NCBI RefSeq assembly: GCF_002858745.1
Contig: NZ_PJRO01000004.1
Span: 124,001-188,000, forward strand
Length of the DNA: 64,000 nucleotides
Direction of reading: 5' to 3'
Source: Mesorhizobium loti
GTDB taxonomy: Bacteria; Pseudomonadota; Alphaproteobacteria; Rhizobiales; Rhizobiaceae
In this document: piece by piece, positions 33,534 to 43,020 of the stretch
Layout: every line of letters starts with the position of its first letter
How positions within the stretch are numbered: the stretch's first letter is position 1
The notes under the pieces: model-generated
The model's database searches: none
Told to the model about the DNA's origin: nothing
The model's input: only the letters and a program-made list of their open reading frames with translations
Position numbers and translations under genes: made by a program

Positions 33534-33771
33534 TCGTATCTCCGCTTGGCGAAATTCGTTTCTTTAAAGTGCCTTCCTTGCGAGCATTGGATAGAGCAAC
33601 GTTTACAGTATTCGATGTCGTACCTAAAATGTCCGCGATGTCACTTGGTCCAAGTCCTGCTCTTCCGAGAAAAAGTATTTTTTCTTTCTGAGATCCTAGA
33701 CCCGAAATTGCTAAGTGAGCCTGAATTCTGATTATTGTATCAAGTTTCTGTGCGATCTGTTCGTCTGCCAT
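33526..33771 (-). CDS. Small sigma-region-4-like helix-turn-helix protein D of the HTH array
   Basis: 81 residues from the ATG at 33771, with AAGGG eight bases upstream, overlapping the winged-HTH gene by 32 bases. An N-terminal helix (about 4-25) precedes QKEKILFLGRAGL and the HTH at 42-61 (PSDIADILGTTSNTVNVALS), then ARKEGTLKKR. The fold reads like sigma factor region 4 (N-T-V-N-V-A in the recognition helix). It aligns with A-C over the lead helix and turn but lacks the PKG ending, so it is the most distant member. Confidence 0.72.
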   Translation of the reverse strand: MADEQIAQKLDTIIRIQAHLAISGLGSQKEKILFLGRAGLGPSDIADILGTTSNTVNVALSNARKEGTLKKRISPSGDTNG

Positions 33772-34102
33772 TTGATTTACCCTTAATCTTCTTTCTGGCG
33801 GCTTCGATATAACGATCTGGGAGCGGATATACGTGAACGGGTTTCACCGCTCCTGCGTCAACAATCTTCACCATAATGCCGTCGTCGATCCATCGTTTGA
33901 CGGTTCGACTTAGTAGGCTAGCATCGGTAGCTTGTATCTTAGCGATATCTGTTTGGGTCCGAGTGCCGTCGAAGAGGTTATAAGTTTCATAGGTCTTGAC
34001 GTTCGCCACTGGTGAAATAACCTCAGCAAGTTTTTCCGGAGGGAACGTGTTCCTTGCAATTAACGACATTGTGGCGCGAAGGTAGATGTCGGAATTTTCC
34101 AT
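33740..34102 (-). CDS. Winged-helix DNA-binding protein, first gene of the HTH-array operon
   Basis: 120 residues from the ATG at 34102, with GAGGGGAT about six bases upstream; longer starts at 34117 and 34177 are possible. Residues 45-80 form a winged HTH (DGTRTQTDIAKIQATDASLL, then SRTVKRWIDDGIMVKI). A VHVYPLP strand and a strongly basic C-terminus (ARKKIKGKSNGRR) follow. No ligand or catalytic domain is present. As the leader gene it may regulate the operon. The upstream region holds GCAATT direct repeats at 34190 and 34198, a possible site. Confidence 0.7.
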   Translation of the reverse strand: MENSDIYLRATMSLIARNTFPPEKLAEVISPVANVKTYETYNLFDGTRTQTDIAKIQATDASLLSRTVKRWIDDGIMVKIVDAGAVKPVHVYPLPDRYIEAARKKIKGKSNGRRTDRTET

Positions 34103-34189
34103 TTTGGATCCCCTCATGCTTTTAAAAAACGTAGTGGATGGAAGTAAGTACTGCAAGGTGTTGTAATCAATTGGCAAGGCGATTCTGTG

Positions 34190-34203
34190 AATTGCATAAT
34201 TGC
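34190..34203. promoter_or_regulatory. Direct repeat upstream of the HTH-array operon
   Basis: AATTGC-AT-AATTGC (GCAATT twice on the coding strand, 8-bp period) about 90 bases before the operon start at 34102. It is a candidate binding site for one of the encoded HTH proteins; no clear promoter consensus is visible. The rest of 34103-34543 is AT-rich and non-coding apart from the hairpin at 34461. Confidence 0.35.
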
Positions 34204-34460
34204 GAATGAGTTATGTAAGTCGAAAAAGTGTTTCTAAATAGATACTTGCGCGATACGAAGATATTTGCATTATCCTTGTCGTGATCATTTTTGGTTGGAG
34301 TATTAGTGGAAAAAATCCGGCTTTGAGATTTGCGGAGATATGATTGCCGGGTCGAAATCTGGCAACTTAGGAACACTTTCCGCTAGGCGTTGGCTATCGC
34401 AAAGGAGGTAGGGCTTTTGCCCTCGAGTCCTCCAGTTTGGCATCACGGCGCTCGTTATTT

Positions 34461-34484
34461 TGAAAGCCACACGTATGGCTTTCA
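34461..34484. repeat. Perfect 9-bp inverted repeat at the island edge
   Basis: TGAAAGCCA-CACGTA-TGGCTTTCA forms a clean hairpin without a T run on either strand. It sits near the transition from AT-rich island DNA to GC-rich DNA, 60 bases before the lipoprotein gene. It may be an operator, terminator remnant or boundary relic. Confidence 0.5.
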
Positions 34485-34543
34485 TCACACCCTATGCTTT
34501 GCTCCTTCTTCTCACCGTATCCCTGCGCTAATACTTCTGCACA

Positions 34544-34726
34544 ATGATCCGCACTTTCATCCTGATTTCACTCGTCTTATTGTGCGCCTGCGCGTCGGCC
34601 CAGTCGGTGCCGCGGGCTCCAATCAAGGCTGCGACGCCTGATGTGGCCGAACCACTCGACCCGTCGATCAAGCCGCTGAGTCAGGAACTGGAAGAAGCCG
34701 GACAAAAGAAGCGCGGCCCCGCCTAG
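34544..34726 (+). CDS. Small putative lipoprotein (60 residues)
   Basis: A hydrophobic signal (IRTFILISLVLLCACASAQS) contains LCAC, a plausible lipobox with Cys15 as the lipidated residue. The rest is a short Pro-rich polar tail (VAEPLDPSIKPLSQELEEAG). Small lipoproteins of this sort are common and uncharacterised in alphaproteobacteria. It is on the same strand as the hydantoinase gene, about 95 bases ahead. Confidence 0.55.
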   Translation: MIRTFILISLVLLCACASAQSVPRAPIKAATPDVAEPLDPSIKPLSQELEEAGQKKRGPA

Positions 34727-34820
34727 GCGCTTCCGGTTGCCTGGCCCAGCCCATCCGTCTTTCACGGCTTGCCGCGATGGTCTAAAGCCCGAACAGCTTC
34801 TGTCTTGCTTGGGCCCTACC

Positions 34821-36842
34821 GTGACTGTTTCTTCCTCCGCCCCCCTCTTCCTCGGTATCGACACCGGTGGCACCTATACCGACGCGGTTTTGTGGTCGGA
34901 CACCGGTGCCAAAGGCACGGTGGTCGCCAAGGCGAAGTCGCTGACGACGCGGCACGACCTTGCGGTTGGAATTTCCGGGGCGGTCGGGCAAGTGCTGGAA
35001 CAGACCGGCGCCGATCCCGCCTCCATCAAGCTGGTCTCGATGTCGACCACGCTGGCCACCAACGCGTTGGTGGAAGGGCAGGGCGGACGTGTAGCCCTGA
35101 TCATGATCGGCTTTGGACAGGCCGACCTGGAGCGCGACGGGTTGAAGGCGGCGCTGGGCACCGATCCGGTGCTTTTCTGCCCCGGCGGGCATGACGTGCA
35201 TGGCAATGCCGCGGCCCTCGATCTTTCCGAACTGGAAGCAGCGCTGCCGGAACTTGGCCGTTCCGTCTCGGGTTTCGCGGTCTGCGCCTATTTCGCCACC
35301 CGCAATCCCGCCCATGAACTCGCCGCGCGCGAGCTGATCCGCGACGTCACCGGCCTGCCGGTCACCTGCAGCCATGAATTGTCGTCGAAACTCGGCGGAC
35401 CGCGCCGGGCGCTGACCACCTTGCTCAACGCGCGGCTGATCGCCATGATCGACCGGTTGGTCGCCGCCACCGAAGGCTTCCTGGTAGAGCGCGGCATTGC
35501 CGCCCCCTTGATGGTGGTGCGCGGCGACGGCGCACTCGTATCGGCCGATTTCGCGCGCCAGCGGCCGATCGAGACCATCCTGTCGGGGCCGGCCGCTTCG
35601 CTGGTCGGCGCCCGTCACATGACCGGGCTGGACGACGCCGTCGTTTCCGACATTGGTGGCACTACGACCGATGTCGCCGTGCTCGACAAGGGCCGCCCGC
35701 GGCTCGATCCCGAAGGGGCCACCGTCGGCGGTTTTCGCACCATGGTCGAAGCGGTCGCCATGCGCACCTTCGGCCTCGGCGGCGACTCGGAAGTGACGCT
35801 GGAGGAGGGAGGGTTGTCGCCAAGGATCCAGCTTGGGCCACGGCGCGTCGTGCCGCTGGCATTGGCTGGCCTTGCCCATGGCGAGGCGGTGATGGCCGAA
35901 CTGGAGCGGCAACTGCGCGCGCCGAACCCCGGCCGCATGGACGGACGCTTTGCAGTGCGCACCGGCGTGCCTGAGCGGCTGGCAGCGGGACTGAGTGTGC
36001 CCGAAGCGAAGCTTTACGAGGCGATCGGCAGCGTGCCGTTGTCGCTCGACCGGCTGCTGTCTTCCAATGCACAGAATGCGACGCTGAACCGGCTGGTGGC
36101 GCGCGGGCTGGTGCATGTCGTTGGTTTCACACCGTCGGATGCGGCGCACACGCTGGGCAAGCAGGCCAACTGGGACGCGGCTGCCGCCCGACTTGGTGCT
36201 GAACTGTTTGCCCGCCGTAAGGACGGGCGTGGTCAGCCGATCGCCGCTTCGCCCGAGGAGATTTCCGAGCGGGTGCTGGTGGCGCTGACCCGGCTCTCGG
36301 CGGAAGTCATCCTGGAAACCGCGTTTGCCGAAGACGGGCTGGATGGTGCCGCCACCGTGGCGCATGCGCTGGTGCAGCGCGCGGTCGACGCCCATCCCGG
36401 TATTGCGCGCCTGACCGTGGCGCTCGACCGGCCGGTGATCGGTCTCGGCGCTTCGGCCCCGCTGCATTATGCGGCGCTTTCGCCTTTGGTCGGCAACGAG
36501 TGCCTGGTGCCGGTCGATACCGATGTTGCCAATGCGCTTGGCGCCGTGGTCGGGCAGGTGCGTGTGACGGCAGAGGCGCGCGTCAGCCAGCCGAAGGAAG
36601 GGCTGTTCCGCGTCTCGTCCGGCGAAGGTGTGCGCGATTTCACCAATGAACCGGATGCCATGGCCAAGGCCGAAGCCGATGTGCGCAAGCTTGTCGCCTT
36701 GCGCGCCGGCGAGGCGGGCACCGACACCGCCGAGATCGACGTTTCGCGCGATATCCGCGCTTCCGTGATCGAGGGCCAGCGCATGTTCATCGAGGCGCAT
36801 GTCGTTGCGACTGCCGCTGGCCGGCCGCGTATCGCAGCGTGA
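34821..36842 (+). CDS. Hydantoinase/oxoprolinase family protein (HyuA-like)
   Basis: About 673 residues from the GTG at 34821, just before the conserved APLFLGIDTGGTYTDAVLW. An ATG at 34737 would add 28 unlike residues, so the start is uncertain. Two actin-like ATP-binding phosphate loops are visible: GIDTGGTYTD near the N-terminus and VVSDIGGTTTDVAVLDKGRP near residue 275. The family carries out ATP-dependent opening of 5-oxoproline, hydantoins or related cyclic amides. The HyuB-like partner normally adjacent is missing, so the exact substrate (or an acetone-carboxylase-like role) is open. Confidence 0.8.
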   Translation: MTVSSSAPLFLGIDTGGTYTDAVLWSDTGAKGTVVAKAKSLTTRHDLAVGISGAVGQVLEQTGADPASIKLVSMSTTLATNALVEGQGGRVALIMIGFGQADLERDGLKAALGTDPVLFCPGGHDVHGNAAALDLSELEAALPELGRSVSGFAVCAYFATRNPAHELAARELIRDVTGLPVTCSHELSSKLGGPRRALTTLLNARLIAMIDRLVAATEGFLVERGIAAPLMVVRGDGALVSADFARQRPIETILSGPAASLVGARHMTGLDDAVVSDIGGTTTDVAVLDKGRPRLDPEGATVGGFRTMVEAVAMRTFGLGGDSEVTLEEGGLSPRIQLGPRRVVPLALAGLAHGEAVMAELERQLRAPNPGRMDGRFAVRTGVPERLAAGLSVPEAKLYEAIGSVPLSLDRLLSSNAQNATLNRLVARGLVHVVGFTPSDAAHTLGKQANWDAAAARLGAELFARRKDGRGQPIAASPEEISERVLVALTRLSAEVILETAFAEDGLDGAATVAHALVQRAVDAHPGIARLTVALDRPVIGLGASAPLHYAALSPLVGNECLVPVDTDVANALGAVVGQVRVTAEARVSQPKEGLFRVSSGEGVRDFTNEPDAMAKAEADVRKLVALRAGEAGTDTAEIDVSRDIRASVIEGQRMFIEAHVVATAAGRPRIAA

Positions 36843-37043
36843 GGCTGCTATGCAAAGCGCGCCCAGCCTGCTTGCGAAGCGCAAAAGCGTACCGCGCTGC
36901 CTTGCAGCAAACACTAAATCGATTGTTCCCCAGCGACACCCGGTTTGCGACTGACGACGAATTGACCGGGCGGCGCTGACATGCCAAAGCCCGCCGATCC
37001 TACCCCGCCGTGCTCCCAGGCGGCATTTCTGGAGACTGTATAT

Positions 37044-39212
37044 ATGACCGATCGGATCGAGATCGCCGGATTGCAGATCGCCCGCGAACTCCATGACTTC
37101 GTTGATGGGGCTGTTGCCGGCACCGGCGTAAACGCCGCGGACTTCTGGGCCGGCTTTTCCAGACTGGTGCACGATCTCGCGCCGAAAAACCGGACGCTGC
37201 TGAAAAAGCGCGACGACTTCCAGGAAAAGATCGACCGCTGGTACCGCGACAATGGCGCGCCGATCGATATCGCCGCCTACAAGGACTTCCTCGAAGAGAT
37301 CGGCTATCTGCTGCCGGAAGGCCCAGCCTTCAGTGTATCCACCGGCAATGTCGACCCGGAGATCGCGGTTGTGGCCGGCCCGCAGCTCGTCGTGCCGGTG
37401 ATGAACGCGCGTTATGCGTTGAATGCCGCCAATGCGCGCTGGGGTTCGCTCTATGACGCGCTCTACGGCACCGATGCCATCCCCGAGGCCGACGGCGCCG
37501 AAAAGGGCAAGCACTACAATCCCAAGCGCGGCGAGAAGGTCATCGCCTGGGCGCGTGATTTCCTCAACGAGGCGGCACCGCTGGACGGCGCTGCCTGGCA
37601 GGACGCGCGCTCCTTCACGGTGACCGGCGGCGCATTGCGCGTGTCGCTCAACGGCGGCCGCACCACCGGCCTGAAGCGGCCGGAACAGTTCGCGGGTTAT
37701 CTCGGCGAGGCGGCTAGTCCTGGCCAGTTCCTGCTCGCCAACAATGGCCTGCACATCGAGGTCCTGATCGATCCGAGCTCGACCATCGGCAAGAACGACG
37801 CCGCCCATATTTCGGATGTCTGGCTGGAATCGGCGCTGACCACCATCATGGACTGCGAGGATTCGGTTGCCGCCGTCGATGCCGAGGACAAGGTCGTCGT
37901 CTATCGCAATTGGCTCGGCCTGATGAAGGGCGACCTTGCCGAGGACGTGAGCAAGGGCGGCAAGACCTTCACCCGCAAGCTCAATCCCGACCTCGACTAT
38001 ACGGCACCGGACGGCTCGACCTTCCCGCTCAAATGCCGTTCGCTGATGCTGGTGCGCAATGTCGGCCACCTGATGACCAACCCGGCCATCCTGCTCTCCG
38101 ACGGTGCCGAAGTGCCGGAAGGCATCATGGATGCCGCGATCACCGGCTTGATCGCGCTGCACGATGTCGGCGAAAACGGCCGCCGCGCCAATTCGCGCGA
38201 AGGCTCGGTCTATGTCGTGAAGCCGAAGATGCACGGGCCTGAGGAAGTCGCCTTCGCTGTCGAGATCTTCGACCGTGTCGAGAAGCTGATCGGCATGAAG
38301 CCCAACACCATCAAGATGGGCATCATGGACGAGGAGCGGCGCACCACCGTCAACCTCAAGGAATGCATCCGGGTGGCCAGGGAACGTGTGGTGTTCATCA
38401 ACACCGGCTTCCTCGACCGCACCGGCGACGAGATCCACACTTCCATGGAAGCCGGCGCCATGCTGCGCAAGGGCGACATGAAGCAGGCCGCCTGGATCTC
38501 TGCCTATGAGAACTGGAATGTCGATACCGGGCTGGAATGTGGTCTCGCCGGCCATGCCCAGATCGGCAAGGGCATGTGGGCGATGCCGGACCTGATGGCG
38601 GCGATGCTGGAGCAGAAGATCGCGCACCCCAAGGCCGGCGCCAACACCGCCTGGGTACCGTCGCCGACGGCTGCGACGCTGCATGCCACGCATTACCACA
38701 AGGTCGACGTGCACGCCGTGCAGGAAAGCCTCAAGAGCCGGCCGAAGGCCAGGCTCGACGATATCCTGACCGTGCCGGTGGTCAAGCGCCCGAACTGGAC
38801 GCCGGACGAAATCCAGCGCGAGATCGACAACAATGCGCAAGGCATCCTTGGCTATGTCGTGCGCTGGATCGACCAGGGCGTCGGCTGCTCGAAGGTACCG
38901 GACATCAACGATATCGGCCTGATGGAAGACCGCGCCACGCTGCGCATCTCCTCGCAGCATATCGCCAACTGGCTGCACCACGACATCTGCTCGCACATCC
39001 AGGTGCTTGATTCGCTCCAGCGCATGGCCGTCATAGTCGACACCCAGAATGTCGGCGATCCGAGCTATCGCCCGATGGCGCCGGACTTTGACCAGTCCAT
39101 CGCCTTCCGCGCCGCCTGCGACCTGGTATTCAAGGGGCGTGACCAACCGAACGGCTACACCGAGCCGGTACTGCACAAGCGCCGCCTCGAACTGAAGGCC
39201 AGGCTTGGCTAG
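37044..39212 (+). CDS. glcB: Malate synthase G
   Basis: 722 residues from the ATG at 37044, with GGAG ten bases upstream; the in-frame upstream Met lies in a non-conserved leader. The length and segments are those of the monomeric G isoform: [33 protein letters not shown] with the catalytic acids, the [18 protein letters not shown] region and [20 protein letters not shown]. It condenses glyoxylate with acetyl-CoA to malate in the cytoplasm (glyoxylate shunt or glycolate use). It stands alone; a large inverted repeat begins about 20 bases after the stop. Confidence 0.97.
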   Translation: MTDRIEIAGLQIARELHDFVDGAVAGTGVNAADFWAGFSRLVHDLAPKNRTLLKKRDDFQEKIDRWYRDNGAPIDIAAYKDFLEEIGYLLPEGPAFSVSTGNVDPEIAVVAGPQLVVPVMNARYALNAANARWGSLYDALYGTDAIPEADGAEKGKHYNPKRGEKVIAWARDFLNEAAPLDGAAWQDARSFTVTGGALRVSLNGGRTTGLKRPEQFAGYLGEAASPGQFLLANNGLHIEVLIDPSSTIGKNDAAHISDVWLESALTTIMDCEDSVAAVDAEDKVVVYRNWLGLMKGDLAEDVSKGGKTFTRKLNPDLDYTAPDGSTFPLKCRSLMLVRNVGHLMTNPAILLSDGAEVPEGIMDAAITGLIALHDVGENGRRANSREGSVYVVKPKMHGPEEVAFAVEIFDRVEKLIGMKPNTIKMGIMDEERRTTVNLKECIRVARERVVFINTGFLDRTGDEIHTSMEAGAMLRKGDMKQAAWISAYENWNVDTGLECGLAGHAQIGKGMWAMPDLMAAMLEQKIAHPKAGANTAWVPSPTAATLHATHYHKVDVHAVQESLKSRPKARLDDILTVPVVKRPNWTPDEIQREIDNNAQGILGYVVRWIDQGVGCSKVPDINDIGLMEDRATLRISSQHIANWLHHDICSHIQVLDSLQRMAVIVDTQNVGDPSYRPMAPDFDQSIAFRAACDLVFKGRDQPNGYTEPVLHKRRLELKARLG

Positions 39213-39233
39213 CGGCTGTTGAAGAAACCAGCG

Positions 39234-39447
39234 GTGCGTCCTTCGAGGCTCGCCCACCTGGGTTTTGCCGCCTTACGAACGTCTTGCAGGCTCGCACCTC
39301 AGGATGAGGACCGTCGCATGATCCAGGCCAAGTTCCGAGACGTCCAGGTCTCGAAACGGCACAACGGTCCTCATCCTGAGGTGCGAGCCCCGCAACGCTT
39401 TGGAATGATAGCAAAAAGTCAGGCGGGCGAGCCTCGAAGGACGCACC
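39234..39447. repeat. Long inverted repeat (about 214 bp hairpin element)
   Basis: The outer arms 39234-39255 and 39426-39447 are perfect 22-bp inverted repeats (GGTGCGTCCTTCGAGGCTCG...). A second perfect pair of 26 bp lies inside at 39290-39315 and 39365-39390 (contains CACCTCAGGATGAGGACC). CCTCATCCTGAGGTGCGAGC units are widespread in rhizobial genomes. Together with flanking bases this fills the 344-base gap between glcB and tsaB. It has no coding content, and a transcript would fold into a cruciform-like hairpin. Confidence 0.85.
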
Positions 39448-39556
39448 AATCGATGTAGGCAACGAATGGCATTCGCACGCCCAAACCGAAGCGCTGATAA
39501 GCTGAAATACTGACCCTGCTTGTCGAGGGCGCGGCGATCGGTTAGGCGAGGCGGAC

Positions 39557-40231
39557 ATGAAACTGCTCGCCATCGATTGCTCTGCCAACCTGTGCGCCGC
39601 CTGCGTCTACGACGCGGTGACGGGCCAGATTCCGGGTCGGCAAGTCCTCGACCTCGGCAAGGGCCATGCCGAACATCTCCTGGCGGTCATCGACAAGGCG
39701 CTGGCTGAAGCGGGCATCACCTTCGCCGATCTCGGCGCCATCGCCATCTCCACCGGGCCTGGCTCCTTCACCGGTATCCGCGTCGGCGTCTCTACCGCGC
39801 GCGGCCTGGCACTTGCATTGAAGATTCCCGCGATCGGCGTCACCACGCTGGAAGCGCTGGCGGCAGAAGCGGCATCAGCCTTTCCTGGCCACGCTGTGCT
39901 TGCCACACTCGACGGCGGACGCGGCGAAATCCATGCTGCCTTGTTTGATGCGGACGGCGCAGCCCTTTACGGTCCTGCCATCGCCACGCTGGAGGAAGCC
40001 TCCGCGCTGGCTCGTGACAATAAGGCGGCGCTTGCCGGCACAGCCGCCGAAACGGTCGCGCAGGCCGCTGGCGGCACGTTTGATTTGGGTCCACTCGTCG
40101 CCACCGCCGACATCGCCACCTATGCCCGGCTGGCCGTGCGAAAGGGACCGGGTGAGAAACCCAGACCAGTCTATCTGCGCGATGCCGACGCAAAACCGCA
40201 AGCCGGCTTTGTCTTGCCGAGGGCTGGCTGA
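39557..40231 (+). CDS. tsaB: tRNA threonylcarbamoyladenosine biosynthesis protein TsaB
   Basis: 224 residues. The start MKLLAIDCSANLCAACVYD and the ISTGPGSFTGIRVGVSTARG segment are TsaB signatures of the ASKHA fold. TsaB pairs with TsaD in adding threonylcarbamoyl to A37 of tRNAs that read ANN codons. The TsaD metal-binding His motif is absent, as expected for TsaB. The last base of its stop is the first base of the rimI ATG (TGATG), so the two genes are translationally linked. Confidence 0.93.
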   Translation: MKLLAIDCSANLCAACVYDAVTGQIPGRQVLDLGKGHAEHLLAVIDKALAEAGITFADLGAIAISTGPGSFTGIRVGVSTARGLALALKIPAIGVTTLEALAAEAASAFPGHAVLATLDGGRGEIHAALFDADGAALYGPAIATLEEASALARDNKAALAGTAAETVAQAAGGTFDLGPLVATADIATYARLAVRKGPGEKPRPVYLRDADAKPQAGFVLPRAG

Positions 40232-40725
40232 TGCGCATTCCGTTTTTGTCGCCGCGTCGCCGCGAGTATGCGCTGGAGCCGCTGACCGTCGCCGATGCAG
40301 CAGCGGTTTCGTCGCTGCATCATGAGGATTTCGTAAGGCCCTGGACCGACGGCGAATTCGCGGTGCTGCTCGGCCAGGACACCGTTTTCGGGTTCGCCGC
40401 CCGCGAGGTCGGCCACGGCGCCGAGCCGCCGGTCGGTTTCGTGCTGGCCAGGCTTGCCGCTGGCGAGGGCGAAATCCTGACGGTTGCGGTCGCCCGCACG
40501 CACCGCAGGCAGGGCCTCGGCTGGCAATTGATGGATGCCGTGCTGCGCAGCTTGCACAGCGAACGTGCCGAGGCGCTGTTCCTGGAGGTCGACGAGACCA
40601 ACGTCGCGGCGCTGACCCTCTATCGTCGCCTCGGTTTCCGCGAAGTCGGCAAGCGGCCGAATTATTATCGTTCTCCCGAACATGGCCCAACCGGCGCGCT
40701 TGTCATGCGCCGCGATCTCCGCTAG
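40231..40725 (+). CDS. rimI: Ribosomal protein S18-alanine N-acetyltransferase-like GNAT (RimI)
   Basis: 164 residues. The GNAT acetyl-CoA binding motif is present: ILTVAVARTHRRQGLGWQLM, with the R-R-Q-G-L-G loop. EVDETNVAALTLYRRLGFRE then forms the second half typical of RimI. It acetylates the N-terminal Ala of ribosomal protein S18. The coupling to tsaB (one shared base) is the usual tsaB-rimI arrangement. The length is slightly above E. coli RimI. Confidence 0.9.
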   Translation: MRIPFLSPRRREYALEPLTVADAAAVSSLHHEDFVRPWTDGEFAVLLGQDTVFGFAAREVGHGAEPPVGFVLARLAAGEGEILTVAVARTHRRQGLGWQLMDAVLRSLHSERAEALFLEVDETNVAALTLYRRLGFREVGKRPNYYRSPEHGPTGALVMRRDLR

Positions 40726-40748
40726 CCCCGCTAAGCTGCATCGGAGAC

Positions 40749-41546
40749 ATGATGGTCGGAAAAATCAGGACGGTTCTGGCTTTCGCTTATGTCGTGCTGG
40801 CAACCGCCGCGCTGGTGCCGCTGCAGCTCATTTCGATGAAGACGGGATGGTGGCCGGAAGGCGTCATCCTGAAAGTCTGGCACCGCGCCGTGACGCGCGC
40901 GCTCGGTCTGCGCGTCCACACACACGGCACATTGTCCAATCAGCGGCCGCTGCTGGTGGCTTCCAACCACATCTCGTGGACGGACATCCTGGTTCTGGGC
41001 TCGCTGGTCGATGTGAAATTCATCGCCCGCGCCGACATGGAGAACTGGCCGGCGATCGGCAAGCTGTCGAAACTGCAGCGCACCGTCTTCATTGAACGCG
41101 AGCGAAAGCGTACCTCCGGCGATCAGGCCAACGAGATTGCGGCCCGCTTGGCCAAGGGCGACGCCATGGTACTGTTTGCCGAAGGCACCACCGGCGACGG
41201 CAACATGGTGCTCCCGTTCAAGACCACGCTGTTTGGCGCCGCTTCCATGACGATTGCCGAAGGAACAACGGACGAAGTGTTCATCCAGCCGGTAGCGATC
41301 GCCTACACCCGCCTGCATGGCTTGCCGCTGGGCCGGCGCTGGCGGCCGGTCGCTTCCTGGATCGGCGATCAGGATCTCGGCCCTCATCTCAAGGCGTTGC
41401 TTGCGGAAGGTGGCCTCGATGTCGAGGTGCATTTCGGCGAGCCGGTAGTCTTTTCGAAGAGCTCCAACCGCAAGGAGACGGCACGTGTGGTCGAAGCGCG
41501 GGTGCGTGAAATGATGCAGGCAGCGCTCAGCGAGCCGGTGAAGTAA
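40749..41546 (+). CDS. plsC: 1-acyl-sn-glycerol-3-phosphate acyltransferase
   Basis: 265 residues. An N-terminal membrane helix ([20 protein letters not shown]) is followed by the acyltransferase motif NHISWTD (H-x4-D) and the substrate-binding FAEGTTGDG. It acylates lysophosphatidic acid at sn-2 in the inner membrane to give phosphatidic acid. In rhizobia a relative (OlsA) makes ornithine lipids instead; sequence alone does not separate them cleanly, but the position in the tsaB-rimI-...-miaB cluster fits PlsC. The gap to rimI is 23 bases. Confidence 0.85.
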   Translation: MMVGKIRTVLAFAYVVLATAALVPLQLISMKTGWWPEGVILKVWHRAVTRALGLRVHTHGTLSNQRPLLVASNHISWTDILVLGSLVDVKFIARADMENWPAIGKLSKLQRTVFIERERKRTSGDQANEIAARLAKGDAMVLFAEGTTGDGNMVLPFKTTLFGAASMTIAEGTTDEVFIQPVAIAYTRLHGLPLGRRWRPVASWIGDQDLGPHLKALLAEGGLDVEVHFGEPVVFSKSSNRKETARVVEARVREMMQAALSEPVK

Positions 41547-41602
41547 GGCACTGCGTGGGAAACGGCTGTTTTTCGAGATCGAAAAGCGTTAATAGCCGCC
41601 GC

Positions 41603-42994
41603 ATGGAACTGGAAACGCTTTCACTGAACCCTGAAAAGGGTGCTGATGCACCCCAGCCGAAGAAGGTCTTCGTGAAGACCTATGGCTGCCAGATGAATGT
41701 CTATGACTCGCAGCGCATGACCGATGCGCTGGCGGCTGACGGCTATGCCGAAACCAACGTCATCGAAGATGCCGACCTCGTGCTGCTCAACACCTGCCAT
41801 ATCCGGGAGAGGGCGGCGGAGAAGGTCTATTCCGAGCTCGGCCGCATCCGTGAATTGAAGAACGAGAAGGCCGCGGCGGGCCGCGAAATGCTGATCGGCG
41901 TTGCCGGCTGTGTGGCGCAGGCCGAGGGGCGCGAGATCATCCGCCGGGCACCGGCTGTCGATCTGGTGATCGGCCCGCAGACCTATCATCGCCTGCCGGA
42001 CGTACTGGCGCGTGTACGCGCCGGTGGCCGGGTGGTCGAAACCGACTATGCGCTCGAGGACAAGTTCGACCACCTGCCGCAGCCGAAGCGTGCGCAGGTT
42101 GCCAAGCGGGGCGTGGCTGCGTTCCTCACCGTGCAGGAAGGTTGTGACAAGTTCTGTACCTTCTGTGTCGTGCCCTATACGCGCGGCTCGGAAGTGTCGC
42201 GGCCTGTCGCCCAGATCGTTGCCGAGGCCGAGCGTCTGGCCGAGGCCGGCGTGCGCGAAGTGACGCTGCTCGGCCAGAACGTGAATGCCTGGCACGGGGC
42301 AGGGCCGGATGGCGCCGAATGGGGGCTGGGGCGGCTGCTTTATCGGCTGGCCGAAATTCCCGGCATTGCGCGGCTGCGCTACACCACCAGCCATCCACGC
42401 GACATGGACGACGAACTGATCGCCGCGCACCGCGACCTGCCGACCTTGATGCCCTATCTGCATCTGCCGGTACAGTCGGGTTCCGACCGTATCCTCAAGG
42501 CCATGAACCGCCGGCACAAGGCGGAGGATTATCTGCGCCTGATCAACCGTGTCCGCGCGGCGCGTTCCGACATCGCCATGTCGGGCGACTTCATCGTCGG
42601 TTTTCCCGGCGAGACGGATGCCGATTTCGAGGACACGATGCGGCTGGTGCGCCAGGTGGGCTATGCGTCCGCATTCTCGTTCAAATATTCGCCGCGCCCC
42701 GGTACGCCGGGAGCGGAAATGGACGGCCATGTGCCAGAACAGCTGAAAGACGAGCGCCTGCATGCGCTGCAGGCATTGCTGGTCGAACAGCAGCAGGCTT
42801 TCACTGCTTCGATGGTCGGCCGCACCATGACGACGCTGATCGAGAAGCCCGGTCGTCAGGCTGGCCAGAAGGTCGGTCGTTCGCCTTGGTTGCAGCCTGT
42901 GATTGTTGATGAAAAGGCCGGCGAAATCGGTGACATTATCGAAGTGCGAATCACGCGGCCGGGCTTCAACAGCCTGTACGCCGAACCTATCTGA
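41603..42994 (+). CDS. miaB: tRNA-2-methylthio-N6-dimethylallyladenosine synthase MiaB
   Basis: 463 residues from the ATG at 41603; the open frame before it is not conserved. The N-terminal cluster-binding Cys are in [20 protein letters not shown] and AGCVAQAEG. The radical-SAM CxxxCxxC is in [21 protein letters not shown]-terminal TRAM domain (about 385-460) completes the enzyme. It carries two [4Fe-4S] clusters and methylthiolates i6A37 in tRNA. It starts a run of same-strand genes with phoH, ybeY and corC. Confidence 0.96.
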   Translation: MELETLSLNPEKGADAPQPKKVFVKTYGCQMNVYDSQRMTDALAADGYAETNVIEDADLVLLNTCHIRERAAEKVYSELGRIRELKNEKAAAGREMLIGVAGCVAQAEGREIIRRAPAVDLVIGPQTYHRLPDVLARVRAGGRVVETDYALEDKFDHLPQPKRAQVAKRGVAAFLTVQEGCDKFCTFCVVPYTRGSEVSRPVAQIVAEAERLAEAGVREVTLLGQNVNAWHGAGPDGAEWGLGRLLYRLAEIPGIARLRYTTSHPRDMDDELIAAHRDLPTLMPYLHLPVQSGSDRILKAMNRRHKAEDYLRLINRVRAARSDIAMSGDFIVGFPGETDADFEDTMRLVRQVGYASAFSFKYSPRPGTPGAEMDGHVPEQLKDERLHALQALLVEQQQAFTASMVGRTMTTLIEKPGRQAGQKVGRSPWLQPVIVDEKAGEIGDIIEVRITRPGFNSLYAEPI

Positions 42995-43020
42995 ATAACG
43001 GGTCAGATGAGGAGAGACGT

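Noticed and set aside
32144..33731. Plus-strand frames of 60-90 residues across the HTH island
   Set aside because: They are antisense to the HTH operon and have no ribosome sites or domain signatures.
34782..39257. A 1491-residue open frame on the minus strand
   Set aside because: It is antisense to the hydantoinase and glcB genes, has no known domain and is His/Gly/Arg-rich, as GC-rich reverse-strand frames usually are.
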